Source of the DNA: Candidatus Marsarchaeota G2 archaeon ECH_B_1
Lineage (GTDB): Archaea; Thermoproteota; Thermoprotei_A; Marsarchaeales; Marsarchaeaceae
NCBI GenBank assembly: GCA_003019535.1
Contig: NEXG01000020.1
Location: 1-42,528, forward strand
Length of the DNA: 42,528 nt
Direction of reading: 5' to 3'
Numbering within the stretch: the first letter of the stretch is position 1; each line of letters opens with the position of its first letter. Made by a program: the position numbers and the translations under genes. The notes beneath the pieces were generated by a model, which was not told where the DNA came from, made no database searches, and saw only the letters and a list, made by a program, of their open reading frames with translations. Positions 34,185 to 42,528 of this stretch are shown here, one piece after another.

Positions 34185-35108
34185 TCAAATACTCCTGAGG
34201 ATGGCGGGGTAAAAGTGGAATGAGACTAGAGCTAGAGCGATGAGCACAAAACCGTACACCTTGGTGTAGGGCTCATGTCTTCGGGTTAAACTGAGTGTTG
34301 TAGCCGCTGCCTTACCTATCGAAGCGCCTGCTAACGCGGCGACCAACACACTGAGGGGGAAGCTGCTTGGAGGGAATTTTAGGAAGGCCACGGATAGGTT
34401 TAGTAACCCGCCGACTAAGGCGTAGCCGAGTAGCAACCCGTGTTCGACACCATAGCGTAGGGGTTTATCCGGCCGAGGCCCGCCTCTGTATGAAGCCTGC
34501 GAACCAGCGTTTTCTAACCCCACGCCTCCCAGTGCGCTCAGATTCGTATCACGGGGAGCATCACAGCAACCGTGGCCGGAGAGGGTGTCGTACCCGCTGA
34601 GTGAGGCTGAAGGCTCCACCCTAGTGGAACCGGTAGCTTCACTCTTGAGGTGTGTGATCAGCGCTGGAAGACCGAACGCGGAGATGGAGAGGAGTATGAT
34701 TGAGCCAACCCTTGTAGCGACAGCCATATGCCTAAGAGGGGGTAACACCCCTAGGATGAACAGCGCAGTTAAAAGGGCGCCCAACGAATAGGTGAGAAGA
34801 GCGATCCCACATCCGAAAAATAGGAGTAAGAATGAGCCTAACACTAGGAGGGGTATCCCCTTTGCGAGGGTTAAGAAGGGTGTCCCCTTAACCTTAGCTC
34901 TCAGGCTGAGAGCGAGTGTATAGCTATCTGTTAGCTGGGTGATAACGATGGCGTATATGCCTAGTGCACTCGGTGGGAAGAACCGTGGCACAATCAGTAA
35001 TAGGGTGACGCAGAGTAGTGGCGCCCATTTGTACCTGGTGTGTGCACTGAGCCACGTATAGAGTGCGGTAAGCGCCAAGATGATCCAGAATAGGGGCAAG
35101 CGCATCAC
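34185..35108 (-). CDS. Polytopic membrane protein of unknown function
   Basis: 307 residues with eight or nine hydrophobic helices. There are five N-terminal helices, a polar loop of about 60 residues (near 165-225) containing HGCCDAPRD, and three C-terminal helices (LLLGYALVGGLLNLSVAFL, LSVLVAALAGASIGKAAATT, VYGFVLIALALVSFHFY). I do not recognise the family. The Cys pair in the loop is suggestive of metal or redox handling but is not a known motif. It starts 28 bases after the stop of the 463-residue membrane protein, so they are probably co-transcribed. Confidence 0.6.
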   Translation of the reverse strand: MMRLPLFWIILALTALYTWLSAHTRYKWAPLLCVTLLLIVPRFFPPSALGIYAIVITQLTDSYTLALSLRAKVKGTPFLTLAKGIPLLVLGSFLLLFFGCGIALLTYSLGALLTALFILGVLPPLRHMAVATRVGSIILLSISAFGLPALITHLKSEATGSTRVEPSASLSGYDTLSGHGCCDAPRDTNLSALGGVGLENAGSQASYRGGPRPDKPLRYGVEHGLLLGYALVGGLLNLSVAFLKFPPSSFPLSVLVAALAGASIGKAAATTLSLTRRHEPYTKVYGFVLIALALVSFHFYPAILRSI

Positions 35109-35136
35109 ACGCCTGCTCTACCGTACCGGTAGACTT

Positions 35137-36528
35137 CTAAGTCGCCATCATCACCTTATCCATCGTCTTCATCATTCTCAGCCTAGCCTCCTCGGGTAGC
35201 TCGGATAGGGCCTCCATCTGAGACGCTAGGAGCGTCCCTCGGAGTGCATCTGACAGTTGCTGCAGGGCTGAGAACTGGAGCCTAACTATTCTTTCAAGCT
35301 GCCTCTCAGGTAGTGTGCAGAGCCCTGACAACATGTTCCTCAGGGCGGCCTTACGTCTTTCGGGGTCGAGTGACGGCAGCACCACGCTGAGCATCTGTTC
35401 GATAACTGGTTTCTTAGCCTGCTGACGCGCCCAAGCCCGGACAGGAAGTAGCAGCAACACTCCCCAAACGTAGAGAGTCAGACCGATGAGTGTCAGGGGG
35501 AGGTTGGGACCAAGGTTGGGTGTGCGCGGGAAATGGTCCACCATCACAGCGATGTACCCGTAGAAGTAGGCCGTCATCCCCACTACAAGTATGGCGTCCT
35601 TAACCAAAGACTGTGCGACCGTCTCTTTTATGAATGGGTCCCCAATGCGCTTCTTATACGCGGACCTCAACAGGATGATGAGCGCAGCTGAAGCAACCAT
35701 GATGAGGCTACCTGGGGTGCTGCCCGCGAGCACGTTCCGTGTGAACGGTGTCACCCCACCGAAGAAATTGTGCGCGAAGAAGAGCATGAGGGAGATGCCT
35801 CCGATAAGCCACAGCTCTTTGAGTATCGTGACGCCGGTGGACGACCTTCCATTTATGATCCTACCGAGGCTCATCCTCATTTTTGTGAGCCCCCTGAGAG
35901 GGATGAGCTGGTACAAGCCGAGCGCTATTATGCCGAAGAACGCATACCAGTTACCGTGCGGAACGTCACCCGGGGCAGCATCGGTGAACATGAACTTCAT
36001 ACCGATGGCCATCGCTGCGAGGCCCCCCGCGAGTATCCTGTTGTTGCCGAGTATCAAGTCTGGCCTGAAGAACATCTTTACAGGCTTTCCAAAGGCGCGT
36101 GTGTGGGCGGTCTCAACACCGAAAAGCCCTATAACCACAGCTATAAGGAAGGCGATCAGAAAGTGTTTGGCCCACGCGTCACTCATAGGAGTCGAAATTA
36201 GGAGGTAAACCGTGATCGGGACACCAGCCATAGAGGCTACTGAGCCTATGAACCAAGGCGACCTGTACTCCGTGTACCTCAAACCGGATCCGCGTCCCAC
36301 TGGCCAGAGCATTATGGTTGTGGGTGTGAGCCAACCCGCGATGACGAGCGGCATCCCTGATCCGCTCGCGGATGCCAACGCGACCCCTATGATCCAGTAG
36401 GCCACGAGGATGGGGAGTATTTTGGATCTAAACCTAGGGAAAAGTGGGAGCGTGGCGTGCACCCCCTCGGAACCTGTTTGAGGGCTTCCAGGCTCCGCGG
36501 CCATGCCTTCTGAGCTTGCTTTAACCAT
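35137..36528 (-). CDS. Ten-helix membrane protein with helical C-terminal domain, unknown function
   Basis: About 463 residues from ATG 36528 (MVKASSEG). The upstream extension to 36606 crosses an AT-rich inverted repeat and is unlikely to be translated. About ten membrane helices are followed by an 80-residue soluble region rich in Leu, Glu and Arg (RRKAALRNMLSGLCTLPERQ, LERIVRLQFSALQQLSDALR, EALSELPEEARLRMMKTMDK), likely a helical bundle on the inside. I do not recognise the family. It lies about 130 bases downstream of the third radical SAM gene and 28 bases upstream of another membrane protein. The three may serve one membrane- or lipid-related modification, but that is inference from order only. 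Confidence 0.6.
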   Translation of the reverse strand: MVKASSEGMAAEPGSPQTGSEGVHATLPLFPRFRSKILPILVAYWIIGVALASASGSGMPLVIAGWLTPTTIMLWPVGRGSGLRYTEYRSPWFIGSVASMAGVPITVYLLISTPMSDAWAKHFLIAFLIAVVIGLFGVETAHTRAFGKPVKMFFRPDLILGNNRILAGGLAAMAIGMKFMFTDAAPGDVPHGNWYAFFGIIALGLYQLIPLRGLTKMRMSLGRIINGRSSTGVTILKELWLIGGISLMLFFAHNFFGGVTPFTRNVLAGSTPGSLIMVASAALIILLRSAYKKRIGDPFIKETVAQSLVKDAILVVGMTAYFYGYIAVMVDHFPRTPNLGPNLPLTLIGLTLYVWGVLLLLPVRAWARQQAKKPVIEQMLSVVLPSLDPERRKAALRNMLSGLCTLPERQLERIVRLQFSALQQLSDALRGTLLASQMEALSELPEEARLRMMKTMDKVMMAT

Positions 36529-36534
36529 TTTATC

Positions 36535-36590
36535 ATCAAAACAAATTGTTTGTCTCCGAACAAATAATTTTTTGTTTAATGAATTAAGTT
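36535..36590 (-). promoter_or_regulatory. AT-rich inverted-repeat region before the ten-helix protein
   Basis: ACAAATTGTTTGT and CAAATAATTTTTTGTT lie close together with ACAAA/TTTGT arms. The region lies just upstream of the ATG at 36528 and is a candidate promoter/operator. Confidence 0.35.
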
Positions 36591-36656
36591 CGCAGCCGCA
36601 TTTCATTTATTTATTAAACACAGTTGGGCTAACATCCGTTGCTGGGTGGGGCTAAA

Positions 36657-38285
36657 TCAGACCGTCATCCAGTCTGGGACTTTGCCGAAGCGTCGCTTAT
36701 ACTCTGACTTTAGGAACCTGAGTATATAGAAGTTGAGTATGTGTGTGCCCACAACGGTCACAAGCCTGCTGAGCGGCCCGAAGCTCTGTGTTGCAAGCCA
36801 TATTCTCTGCGAAAACTCTTTGGCGTTGTGTTTCCAAGCAGTGTAGTACAGTCGCCAGTGGTGCTCGTTCATCATGTCGTAGTCCATGCTTCTCTCAGGC
36901 CTATAGTAGTCAACGTAGAGGAGTGGAGCGAATATTCCGTGTATGCCCTCTCTGTTTGAGAGCTCATCGATGAATTGGGTGGTCATGTCCACTTCGTCGT
37001 CCTGCTCATCGGGATGGCCAACCACGAGGGTGATGGCTGGATAGTAGTGGTTGACGTTCATGATCTTTATAGCTTCCCGCACGACTTCAGGATACTCCTC
37101 AGGCGAGTATGGTTTCGTCTTGTAGGGCATGAATTTCCTGACCATACGGGGGGAAATCCACTCCAGCCCCGGTTGAACCCCCATCCACTCATTCCGCAGA
37201 TCGTTTATTTCTGATAGACGCCTAATGAGGTCTGGTGCGGCACACACCCCAGCGAACGTCCAGTGTGTGCAACCTATCTTCTTAGCCCCCGCCGCCTTAA
37301 GCGCCATGTAGAGGTCGAGTATCGCCTCTTTATTCGGCACCTTATCCCTGTTGTCACACCCGTAGAGTGTGAGCTCCTCGGACAGAAGCCAGACGGCGTC
37401 GTGACCCATACGGATGTTGACGCCGGCCTCCCTGACTACGCGGTCAACCGGGAAGTCCCTTTTGGCCCTAAGGTTAGGGGCGCAGAAGTCGCATCCCCGA
37501 CCGCACCCCCTCATTATCTCCACTGAACCGGTTGGGGTTCCTCTCTTTATCTCGGGAATATCGTCAACGCTCCTAATCGAGTTTGTGAGGAGCCTGATGT
37601 ATTCGGGAGCATCGCCCCCCTCAATTTTCTCAAATATCTCTGGGGCTACTACATCAGCCTCACCCTCCACAACGTGATCTACCCCTAAGTCTTCCCTTAC
37701 CCAGTCGTCTATGCCGGCGTTGAGCTTCGTCGAAAAGGGCTTCACAGCCCGTCTGAACTTTGTCGCCATTTGGCCTATCGGGGTGCCCTGCCAACGAAGA
37801 TAGTCCGTAAATGGGTTAAGGAGCTGCCAGGCACCTGGGCCGCCCACTACAACCTTAAAGTGAAACCTCCTCTTGAGCTCTTTTAACTGCCGCATAAGGC
37901 GCACAAACCACTTCCGATTCCAGTTGTCATTCTTCCAACTAATAGCCGTATCCACCGTGCCGATCCCAAGGGGGCTCATCTCTGTCAGACCCACCACACG
38001 GGTGTTTTCATCGATGACCTTCTCCAACATGAACGGGTGCTGTGCCACAACGCTACCCGGTCCAAACGCCTTCTCAAGCGCCCCCTGTATCCTGCGAAGG
38101 CCAACGGGCGCCAACACCAGCTCCCCCGTTACGTCATCATAAGTGTCCTTAGTGGGGCAGACCATGCTGTAAATCGGCTCCGGGGAGGCCTTAGCTGGTC
38201 CGCAAGAGAGGAACCCGAACAAAAAGTTACCCCTGTAGTTTGACAGCTGTGACCTATCAGCGGACAAAACATACTTGTAACCCAT
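36657..38285 (-). CDS. B12-binding radical SAM protein, paralogue 3
   Basis: 542 residues from ATG 38285, with AGGA seven bases upstream. B12-binding-like N-terminal domain (YVLSADRSQLSNY, GLTEMSPLGIGT, FKVVVGGPGAWQLL, VVEGEADVVAPEIF), then MRGCGRGCDFC (Cys261, 265, 268) and barrel strands GVQPGLEWIS and LVVGHPDEQDDEVD. Compared with the other two it has an insert of about 35 residues near 155-195 just after the GGPGAWQ block. The C-terminal helical part (EHHWRLYYTAWKHNAKEFSQ) matches paralogue 2. No His occupies an obvious DxHxxG cobalamin motif, as in other archaeal members of this type. Substrate unknown; the following membrane-protein genes hint at a lipid. Confidence 0.87.
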   Translation of the reverse strand: MGYKYVLSADRSQLSNYRGNFLFGFLSCGPAKASPEPIYSMVCPTKDTYDDVTGELVLAPVGLRRIQGALEKAFGPGSVVAQHPFMLEKVIDENTRVVGLTEMSPLGIGTVDTAISWKNDNWNRKWFVRLMRQLKELKRRFHFKVVVGGPGAWQLLNPFTDYLRWQGTPIGQMATKFRRAVKPFSTKLNAGIDDWVREDLGVDHVVEGEADVVAPEIFEKIEGGDAPEYIRLLTNSIRSVDDIPEIKRGTPTGSVEIMRGCGRGCDFCAPNLRAKRDFPVDRVVREAGVNIRMGHDAVWLLSEELTLYGCDNRDKVPNKEAILDLYMALKAAGAKKIGCTHWTFAGVCAAPDLIRRLSEINDLRNEWMGVQPGLEWISPRMVRKFMPYKTKPYSPEEYPEVVREAIKIMNVNHYYPAITLVVGHPDEQDDEVDMTTQFIDELSNREGIHGIFAPLLYVDYYRPERSMDYDMMNEHHWRLYYTAWKHNAKEFSQRIWLATQSFGPLSRLVTVVGTHILNFYILRFLKSEYKRRFGKVPDWMTV

Positions 38286-38623
38286 AAGAGCTTCCTGTTA
38301 TGTTATACGCAATTTCGAATTAAAGAGCTTTTTATTTTAAAAATTAAAAATAACATTCGTATTTCTACCAATAAAAAAGCTTTCACGTGGGGTGTTGACT
38401 GTGGCTCCCACCCCCGTGGGTGTGGATCAAGCCCTCACGGGTGGGTTTGGGAGACTTCTTCAGCCAAGGCGGGATAGCTCGCCGCTACGTGGCTAAGCGA
38501 TACTTTGAGGCGGCGATTTGGCGTAGTGTGTCGTGAGTGGGGATCGTGAAGCGTCGAAGGGTGTCAAGCCGACGTGAAATGTGTAGCTTGGGTGTTTGTT
38601 TGTGTAAAGAGTTGTTTTGCGCG
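38286..38623. other. Gene-free region with strong hairpins
   Basis: After an AT-rich promoter zone, 38406-38460 contains nested repeats: CTCCCACCCCCGTGGGTGTGG folds as CCCAC/GTGGG, and CCCTCACGGGTGGG follows. The shape resembles the 3' end of tnpB elements or a small structured RNA, but no tnpB coding sequence adjoins it. Confidence 0.35.
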
Positions 38624-40033
38624 TTACGCTTCGAGCGACTTGTTCGGTTGCGACTTATCTGAATCCTTGCAAAGGGGGATCAGCGCCGAGATGAGCCAGG
38701 GGCTTATGGTGGTCTGCCCACTCAGTGTTTGCGGTGGGTCGCCCCCGAAGATGAAGCGCATCTCCATCACTGGCTGGGAGGAGCACACGGAGGCTGGCTG
38801 ACCGCCGTCCACGCTGCAGATGGCGTATGTTATGGCGTTGGCTGATGCTTCGAGTGTGGCCCCGACGGTGGTGTTCGCTTGGATTTGGCTCACGATCTGG
38901 CTCCAGTTATATAGGTCGATCACGCCGGGGTCGTAGGGTGCACCCACAAGCGCTACCCTGCCGGCGAAGTCCACGAATGGTATCCCCTGCTGGGCTACCG
39001 CCTGCCACACCGCGGAGTAGTTGGCGGGAACAGTCTGCAGTGGCTGGTAATACCTGTTTTCGTATTCGAATGCCTGGAACACTATGTAGGGTGAAGTGTA
39101 GGTTGCCTGCACGAAGCTGAAGGTGGGCGTATTGGGGTAGACGTCCGTGCTAGACGAAAGCATGTACTCCAGCCCGCTGAAGTTGCCGAATCTCAGCAGC
39201 GCGATTATAAGCGGCCAGCGAGCTGCGGCGCAGTATGGGCAAAATTCGGCGCCGATATACACTATTATGGGTTTACCGTTTATGCTCATAGTGGGTTCGC
39301 TGATGGGTTTGAATGCTCCGGGGTATACTATGGAGGGGGGTGCGGTATAGGGTGTAGCTGCCGAAAGCAGGGCGAAGTAGAGACTGGAAGATATGGGTTG
39401 ACCCACATAGGCTGTTAGGTTTGATGTGGCTGCAAGCTGGGGCGCGCTGAAGTCTTGGATGATGGAGCCGAGGTATGCGCCCAGCCCCTCGTTTTCCCCA
39501 ATTATCTGGCCAGCCTGGTTCACGAGGTAGAATATGTCCAAGTACTCATCGGGGTTATACTTCTGTGTGACCCACTCGGGCGCGGTGCCTATGAGCCACC
39601 CCGGCTGGTTGAGTCCCCCATATGTCTGGGCATACTGCAAGAGCGTTGGACCGCTCTCCCCCAGATCCCCATAGTTTTCAACCTCAACTATGAGTATACC
39701 CTCCGAGTGGAGGGTTGGGTAGTACTCTGAGGCTAGGAGTTGCTGGCTCTCAATACACGATGAGCACCACGTGGTCACGAACCAGAGCACGAATGGGTGG
39801 CCTCTGAGGGTGGCCGTGTTTATGGTTGTGCCGTTGAGGAGTGTCAGCGGGAAGCCCGTGAAGTATTCGGTGCGTGCACCGCTATCCGAGTTTGCTGTGC
39901 TCCCAAAGCCGTGGGCGTAGAGTATTATGACGGTGAGAGCGAGAGCGGCTGCTACGGCGCTAGCAAGCACTGTGCGCCTCTTTTTCCTCTTGGCCTGCCT
40001 AGCCAGACGCTTCGTTTCCTTCTTAGTTGGCAT
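38624..40033 (-). CDS. Thioredoxin-like (TlpA type) plus DUF929 membrane-anchored protein
   Basis: 469 residues from ATG 40033, which has GGGGTGA six bases upstream and opens with a very basic cytoplasmic tail and one helix ([20 protein letters not shown]). The rest is outside the membrane. Domain 1 is TlpA-like: [20 protein letters not shown] with Cys90-x-x-Cys93 and a [20 protein letters not shown] strand. Domain 2 is DUF929: [20 protein letters not shown] with CPYC near residue 270 and [15 protein letters not shown] after it. DUF929 proteins in thermoacidophilic archaea are extracytoplasmic thiol-disulfide proteins of unknown substrate. The fusion of both in one chain gives two active sites. 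The start overlaps the end of the upstream membrane-protein gene by 11 bases. Confidence 0.82.
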   Translation of the reverse strand: MPTKKETKRLARQAKRKKRRTVLASAVAAALALTVIILYAHGFGSTANSDSGARTEYFTGFPLTLLNGTTINTATLRGHPFVLWFVTTWCSSCIESQQLLASEYYPTLHSEGILIVEVENYGDLGESGPTLLQYAQTYGGLNQPGWLIGTAPEWVTQKYNPDEYLDIFYLVNQAGQIIGENEGLGAYLGSIIQDFSAPQLAATSNLTAYVGQPISSSLYFALLSAATPYTAPPSIVYPGAFKPISEPTMSINGKPIIVYIGAEFCPYCAAARWPLIIALLRFGNFSGLEYMLSSSTDVYPNTPTFSFVQATYTSPYIVFQAFEYENRYYQPLQTVPANYSAVWQAVAQQGIPFVDFAGRVALVGAPYDPGVIDLYNWSQIVSQIQANTTVGATLEASANAITYAICSVDGGQPASVCSSQPVMEMRFIFGGDPPQTLSGQTTISPWLISALIPLCKDSDKSQPNKSLEA

Positions 40034-40556
40034 CCCTTTCACCCCGCACCTGCGCGGTTGGAACACAGCAGGCCACGCTTCCCGTGACCCTCACCACCGC
40101 GTAGAGCAGTATTGCCACCGAAAGAATGTAGAACAACCAGTAATACTCTTCGAAGAAGTATTCCACGCGTGGGGATAAGCCGTACACGAACGGTGAGAAC
40201 CCACCTATCAGGCCGAGCACCGTGGGCACGATGGGCGTGCAGCACAGCGCGTTGACAAGGCTCGCCAGAATCGAGCCGGCCGGAGCCGCTCCCAGGGACC
40301 CGCCTCCCAGACTGTGGAGGTAAACGTTAAGCGTAATTAGCAGTGCGAGTAGCACGCCGAAAACCAGGGCGAAGGCTCCCTGAATGGGGGTGAGAAACCT
40401 CACGGCCTGAAGCACGAACGCCCCGAAGGGGAGTGTTGGTAGCAGGAACACGTAGAGCGTTGTGAGCCCAACCGAAAGCACAGCGAAGAGCGTAGCATAC
40501 CTCCTGACTCTTAGAACATAGAATATAACATACGCACTCAAAAATGGGCGCATCAT
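40023..40556 (-). CDS. Six-helix membrane protein with Cys-Cys-Thr-Pro motif, partner of the DUF929 protein
   Basis: 177 residues, about six helices. [21 protein letters not shown] has a vicinal Cys pair followed by Thr-Pro in a helix, reminiscent of MerT/MerC-type or DsbD/VKOR-type chemistry, and a second pair (VACCVPTAQ) is near the C-terminus. It overlaps the thioredoxin/DUF929 gene by 11 bases, so the two are tightly coupled. Membrane electron relay to the extracytoplasmic thioredoxin domains is the natural inference, with metal transport as the alternative. The family is not otherwise recognised. Confidence 0.65.
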   Translation of the reverse strand: MMRPFLSAYVIFYVLRVRRYATLFAVLSVGLTTLYVFLLPTLPFGAFVLQAVRFLTPIQGAFALVFGVLLALLITLNVYLHSLGGGSLGAAPAGSILASLVNALCCTPIVPTVLGLIGGFSPFVYGLSPRVEYFFEEYYWLFYILSVAILLYAVVRVTGSVACCVPTAQVRGERDAN

Positions 40557-40828
40557 TTGGAATATTGGTTTAGCATATTTTAATATTCATGTTTATTAAC
40601 TAAGGGAAAACACGCAATCCACTATAGCTATAGAAGCATAGATTAGAGATTTTTATCCCCCCACTACAAGTCTAGTCCTAGGAGGCTTTAATCTTTAAAG
40701 GCGAGCCGCATTGAGACAAGGGGGGAGATAGCTGACCCAAGCGCATCGTGGCTGACGCGTGCTTCTGCCCTTATGCACGTGTTAGTAGGAGCCGATTCGC
40801 CTACTGTTTTCACTCTGACTAAAAAGGA
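40557..40828. other. Intergenic promoter region between divergent genes
   Basis: AT-rich near 40560-40620, where the promoter of the minus-strand operon should lie. No gene is supported. Confidence 0.35.
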
Positions 40829-40838
40829 TTATATATAT
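40829..40838 (+). promoter_or_regulatory. TATA box of the AAA/DUF4143 gene
   Basis: TTATATATAT is centred 26 bases before the ATG at 40860. This is textbook spacing for a leaderless archaeal mRNA and decides the start codon. Confidence 0.65.
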
Positions 40839-40859
40839 CCATTTGCAGTAAATCTGCGA

Positions 40860-42119
40860 ATGTCTGAGAGGTATAATCCGTGGTGGTTTGGGGAGCCAGA
40901 TCCGACATATATTGCGTGGGTTGACTCAGAGGTTAGGTGGAGGCCTAGGGAGGCCGACCTCCTCTCTCTTGAGCCATTCTCCCTTAACTTTCTTGTGGGT
41001 CCGAGGCAGGTTGGTAAGACCACCCTCGTGAAACTCGTTATCCACGAGCTGCTTGCGAAGCTGGATCCTAACGCGGTCTTCTACTACTCGTGTGATGAGT
41101 TGGTGGATTACATTGAGCTTGGGGAGGTGCTCGACTCATATCTCGACTCTGCTAATGCTCGGGGGGTGCCTGTTCCATACATTTTCTTGGATGAAGTCAC
41201 ATTGGTGGAGGATTGGTGGAGGGCTGTGAAGTCTAGGATAGACGACGGCTCGCTGAAACGTGCGGTGGTCACGGTTACTGGTTCGGCGAGTATTGAGGTC
41301 GCCAAGGGTAGGGAGGCTTTCCCTGGGAGGAGGGGAGGGGGTGTTGACATCACCCTGATGCCTCTCTCATTCGCCTCATACGTTGAGGCTCTCGCGAGGC
41401 TACCGCTTATGAAGGGGAAGGGTGTGGTTGGCGCGTTGGAGGCATCGCGCGCAAACAGAGTATACGGGGAAAGGCTCTCGAAGCTCTTCCGGGGATTTGT
41501 AGCATCGGGCGGGTTCCCAGCGGCGCTCAAAGACTACGCCAAATATGGGAAGGTGTCTGAGGATACACGCAGGAGCCTGCTTGATTGGCTTAGGGTGGAC
41601 TGGTCGAGGGCTGGGCGTAGTGATGGCTACATGAAGGAGGTGCTCGGCTTCATCCTGTGGTCTAGGTGTTCACCCGTGAGCTGGCTGGGCGTTGCCAAAA
41701 ACACTTCGATAGGTTCCCCGAACACCGCACAAGCCTACATCGAAACCCTTGAAAACCTACTCGTAGCCAAGGTGCTCGAACACGTGGACGCCTCAGGCAT
41801 GGTGCAACACAGAAAAAATAGGAAGATACACTTCACGGACCCACTACTCTACCATGTGTTCTCGGGTTACTCATCTACCCCCGTGGATGAGCCATGCCTA
41901 GTGGAGGCGACCGTGGCGGTTCACCTTGGGCGTAGCGCCCCTGTCTACTACTGGCGCAACTCGGGTGAAGTGGACGTGGTTGTCGTTGACAACGGTGTGC
42001 AAACCGGGGTTGAGGTGAAATGGGGCTACCACCCCTCCTCAAAGCCAAGACACCTAACACACTACGTCACCCTAAACAGGGAGCTCATCCCCGTTTTCCT
42101 AGCATCCTTGGGAAACTAG
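40860..42119 (+). CDS. AAA ATPase with C-terminal DUF4143 domain (AAA_14 family)
   Basis: 419 residues from ATG 40860. LNFLVGPRQVGKTTLVKL is the Walker A in its AAA_14 form (GxRQVGKTT). YIFLDEVTLVEDWWRAVK is the Walker B with the Trp pair, and VTVTGSASIEV the sensor 1 region. The C-terminal half is DUF4143, with the nuclease-like end VYYWRNSGEVDVVVVDNGVQ then VEVKWGYHPS, where the Asp and the E-x-K lie as in a PD-(D/E)xK fold. These proteins are very common in archaea; their role is unknown, with DNA metabolism or defence suggested. The 29 codons upstream of 40860 cover the TATA box and are not translated. It is followed by about 200 gene-free bases. Confidence 0.85.
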   Translation: MSERYNPWWFGEPDPTYIAWVDSEVRWRPREADLLSLEPFSLNFLVGPRQVGKTTLVKLVIHELLAKLDPNAVFYYSCDELVDYIELGEVLDSYLDSANARGVPVPYIFLDEVTLVEDWWRAVKSRIDDGSLKRAVVTVTGSASIEVAKGREAFPGRRGGGVDITLMPLSFASYVEALARLPLMKGKGVVGALEASRANRVYGERLSKLFRGFVASGGFPAALKDYAKYGKVSEDTRRSLLDWLRVDWSRAGRSDGYMKEVLGFILWSRCSPVSWLGVAKNTSIGSPNTAQAYIETLENLLVAKVLEHVDASGMVQHRKNRKIHFTDPLLYHVFSGYSSTPVDEPCLVEATVAVHLGRSAPVYYWRNSGEVDVVVVDNGVQTGVEVKWGYHPSSKPRHLTHYVTLNRELIPVFLASLGN

Positions 42120-42323
42120 CAGCCACAGCACAAAGTAGAAGCCAAGCTTCACCAAAAGGGGGGAGCCCACTCCTTATGCATAGGTCAAAATTCGCGCTTG
42201 ACGCGGTAGTGTTTTAAGCACAAATTAATAAGCCACATTTAGGAGGCTTGTGATTTCTTTATCAAGGATGACAATTCTGTTTGGAAAGCTTTAAGTTATT
42301 AGGTTTAGTAGGAGATATGTTGG

Positions 42324-42528
42324 TATGAGTGTTAAGGAGGAATTCCTGAGGCTACTCAAGGAGGATGAAGAGTTCAGACTCGCAGCCGCCGGCCTCCTCG
42401 GGTACACTGAGATCATAAAGCGACTCGATGAGAATGAGCGTAACGTGCAGGAAACTATAAAGGAAATCAAACAGCTCAGAGAAGACTTCAACAGGGAAAT
42501 CAAACAGCTCAGAGAAGACTTCAACAGG
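42324..42528 (+). CDS. DUF3782-like coiled-coil protein, 5' part (cut by window end)
   Basis: 68 residues visible. VKEEFLRLLKEDEEFRLAAA is the conserved N-terminus of crenarchaeal coiled-coil/PD-(D/E)xK proteins, as in the broken gene at 22224-22848. A coiled coil follows, ending in two exact copies of the 11-residue unit EIKQLREDFNR (33-bp DNA repeats). The nuclease domain expected downstream lies outside the window. GTAGGAGAT precedes the ATG by about nine bases. Confidence 0.75.

Noticed and set aside
35591-36208. Plus frame of 205 codons
   Set aside because: Antisense shadow of the ten-helix membrane protein.

Overview
The window looks like an accessory stretch of a thermophilic, probably sulfur-spring, archaeon of the Thermoproteota. 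The evidence is gene content: VapBC pairs with PIN toxins, a HEPN gene, TnpB elements of the IS200/IS605 type, crenarchaeal AAA ATPases, DUF3782-like coiled-coil nucleases, a DUF929 thioredoxin-fold protein and SBP56. Several genes also have a TATA box about 26 bases before the start codon, as expected for leaderless archaeal mRNAs. I saw no rRNA, tRNA or CRISPR array. No genus can be named from the sequence alone.

Layout. 1-101 is the tail of a gene cut by the window edge. 0.8-7.2 kb holds a polysaccharide deacetylase, an MHS-type MFS transporter, a sugar-nucleotide epimerase and an OLD-family ATPase/TOPRIM nuclease, separated by long gene-free gaps. 7.7-13.3 kb has an Mrr-like nuclease and a small membrane protein that converge two bases apart, each interrupted by an in-frame stop. 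It also has a heptad coiled-coil protein, a small Cys protein with an in-frame TAG, an AAA ATPase behind a tandem 17-bp repeat, and two decayed DDE transposases. 13.3-20.8 kb is a mobile and toxin-antitoxin zone: vapBC, an intact tnpB, a broken AAA ATPase, a membrane protein/aspartic protease pair, a frameshifted tnpB beside an older tnpB fragment, an AbrB/PIN pair and a broken HEPN gene.

20.9-27.5 kb holds a solitary MerF-like protein framed by a perfect 15-bp inverted repeat, a broken DUF3782-type nuclease, and SBP56 (a methanethiol-oxidase-like protein) with a membrane partner. These are divergent from an OsmC protein across what looks like one shared TATA element. A double YHS/TRASH-like metal-binding protein (frameshifted) and a zinc-ribbon protein follow. 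27.6-38.3 kb contains three paralogous B12-binding radical SAM proteins. The first is cut off by a deletion derivative of the tnpB element at 14 kb. Between the second and third lies a compact merF-merP-merB-like operon and two large unrecognised membrane proteins. 38.6-42.5 kb has a thioredoxin/DUF929 protein overlapping a Cys-Cys membrane protein, an AAA/DUF4143 ATPase with a clear leaderless promoter, and the start of a DUF3782-like gene that runs off the end.

Themes. (1) Metal and thiol chemistry recurs: MerF/MerP/MerB, a second MerF, YHS fingers, SBP56, OsmC, thioredoxin/DUF929. (2) Decay is widespread: at least eight otherwise convincing genes carry one nonsense codon or one frameshift, involving all three stop codons. 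This fits pseudogenisation or base-calling errors better than recoding. (3) Small repeats are frequent: tnpB-derived MITE, about 60-bp elements with GGTGTCC termini, a GGGTNNACCC dyad near both merF genes, and tandem or palindromic operators.
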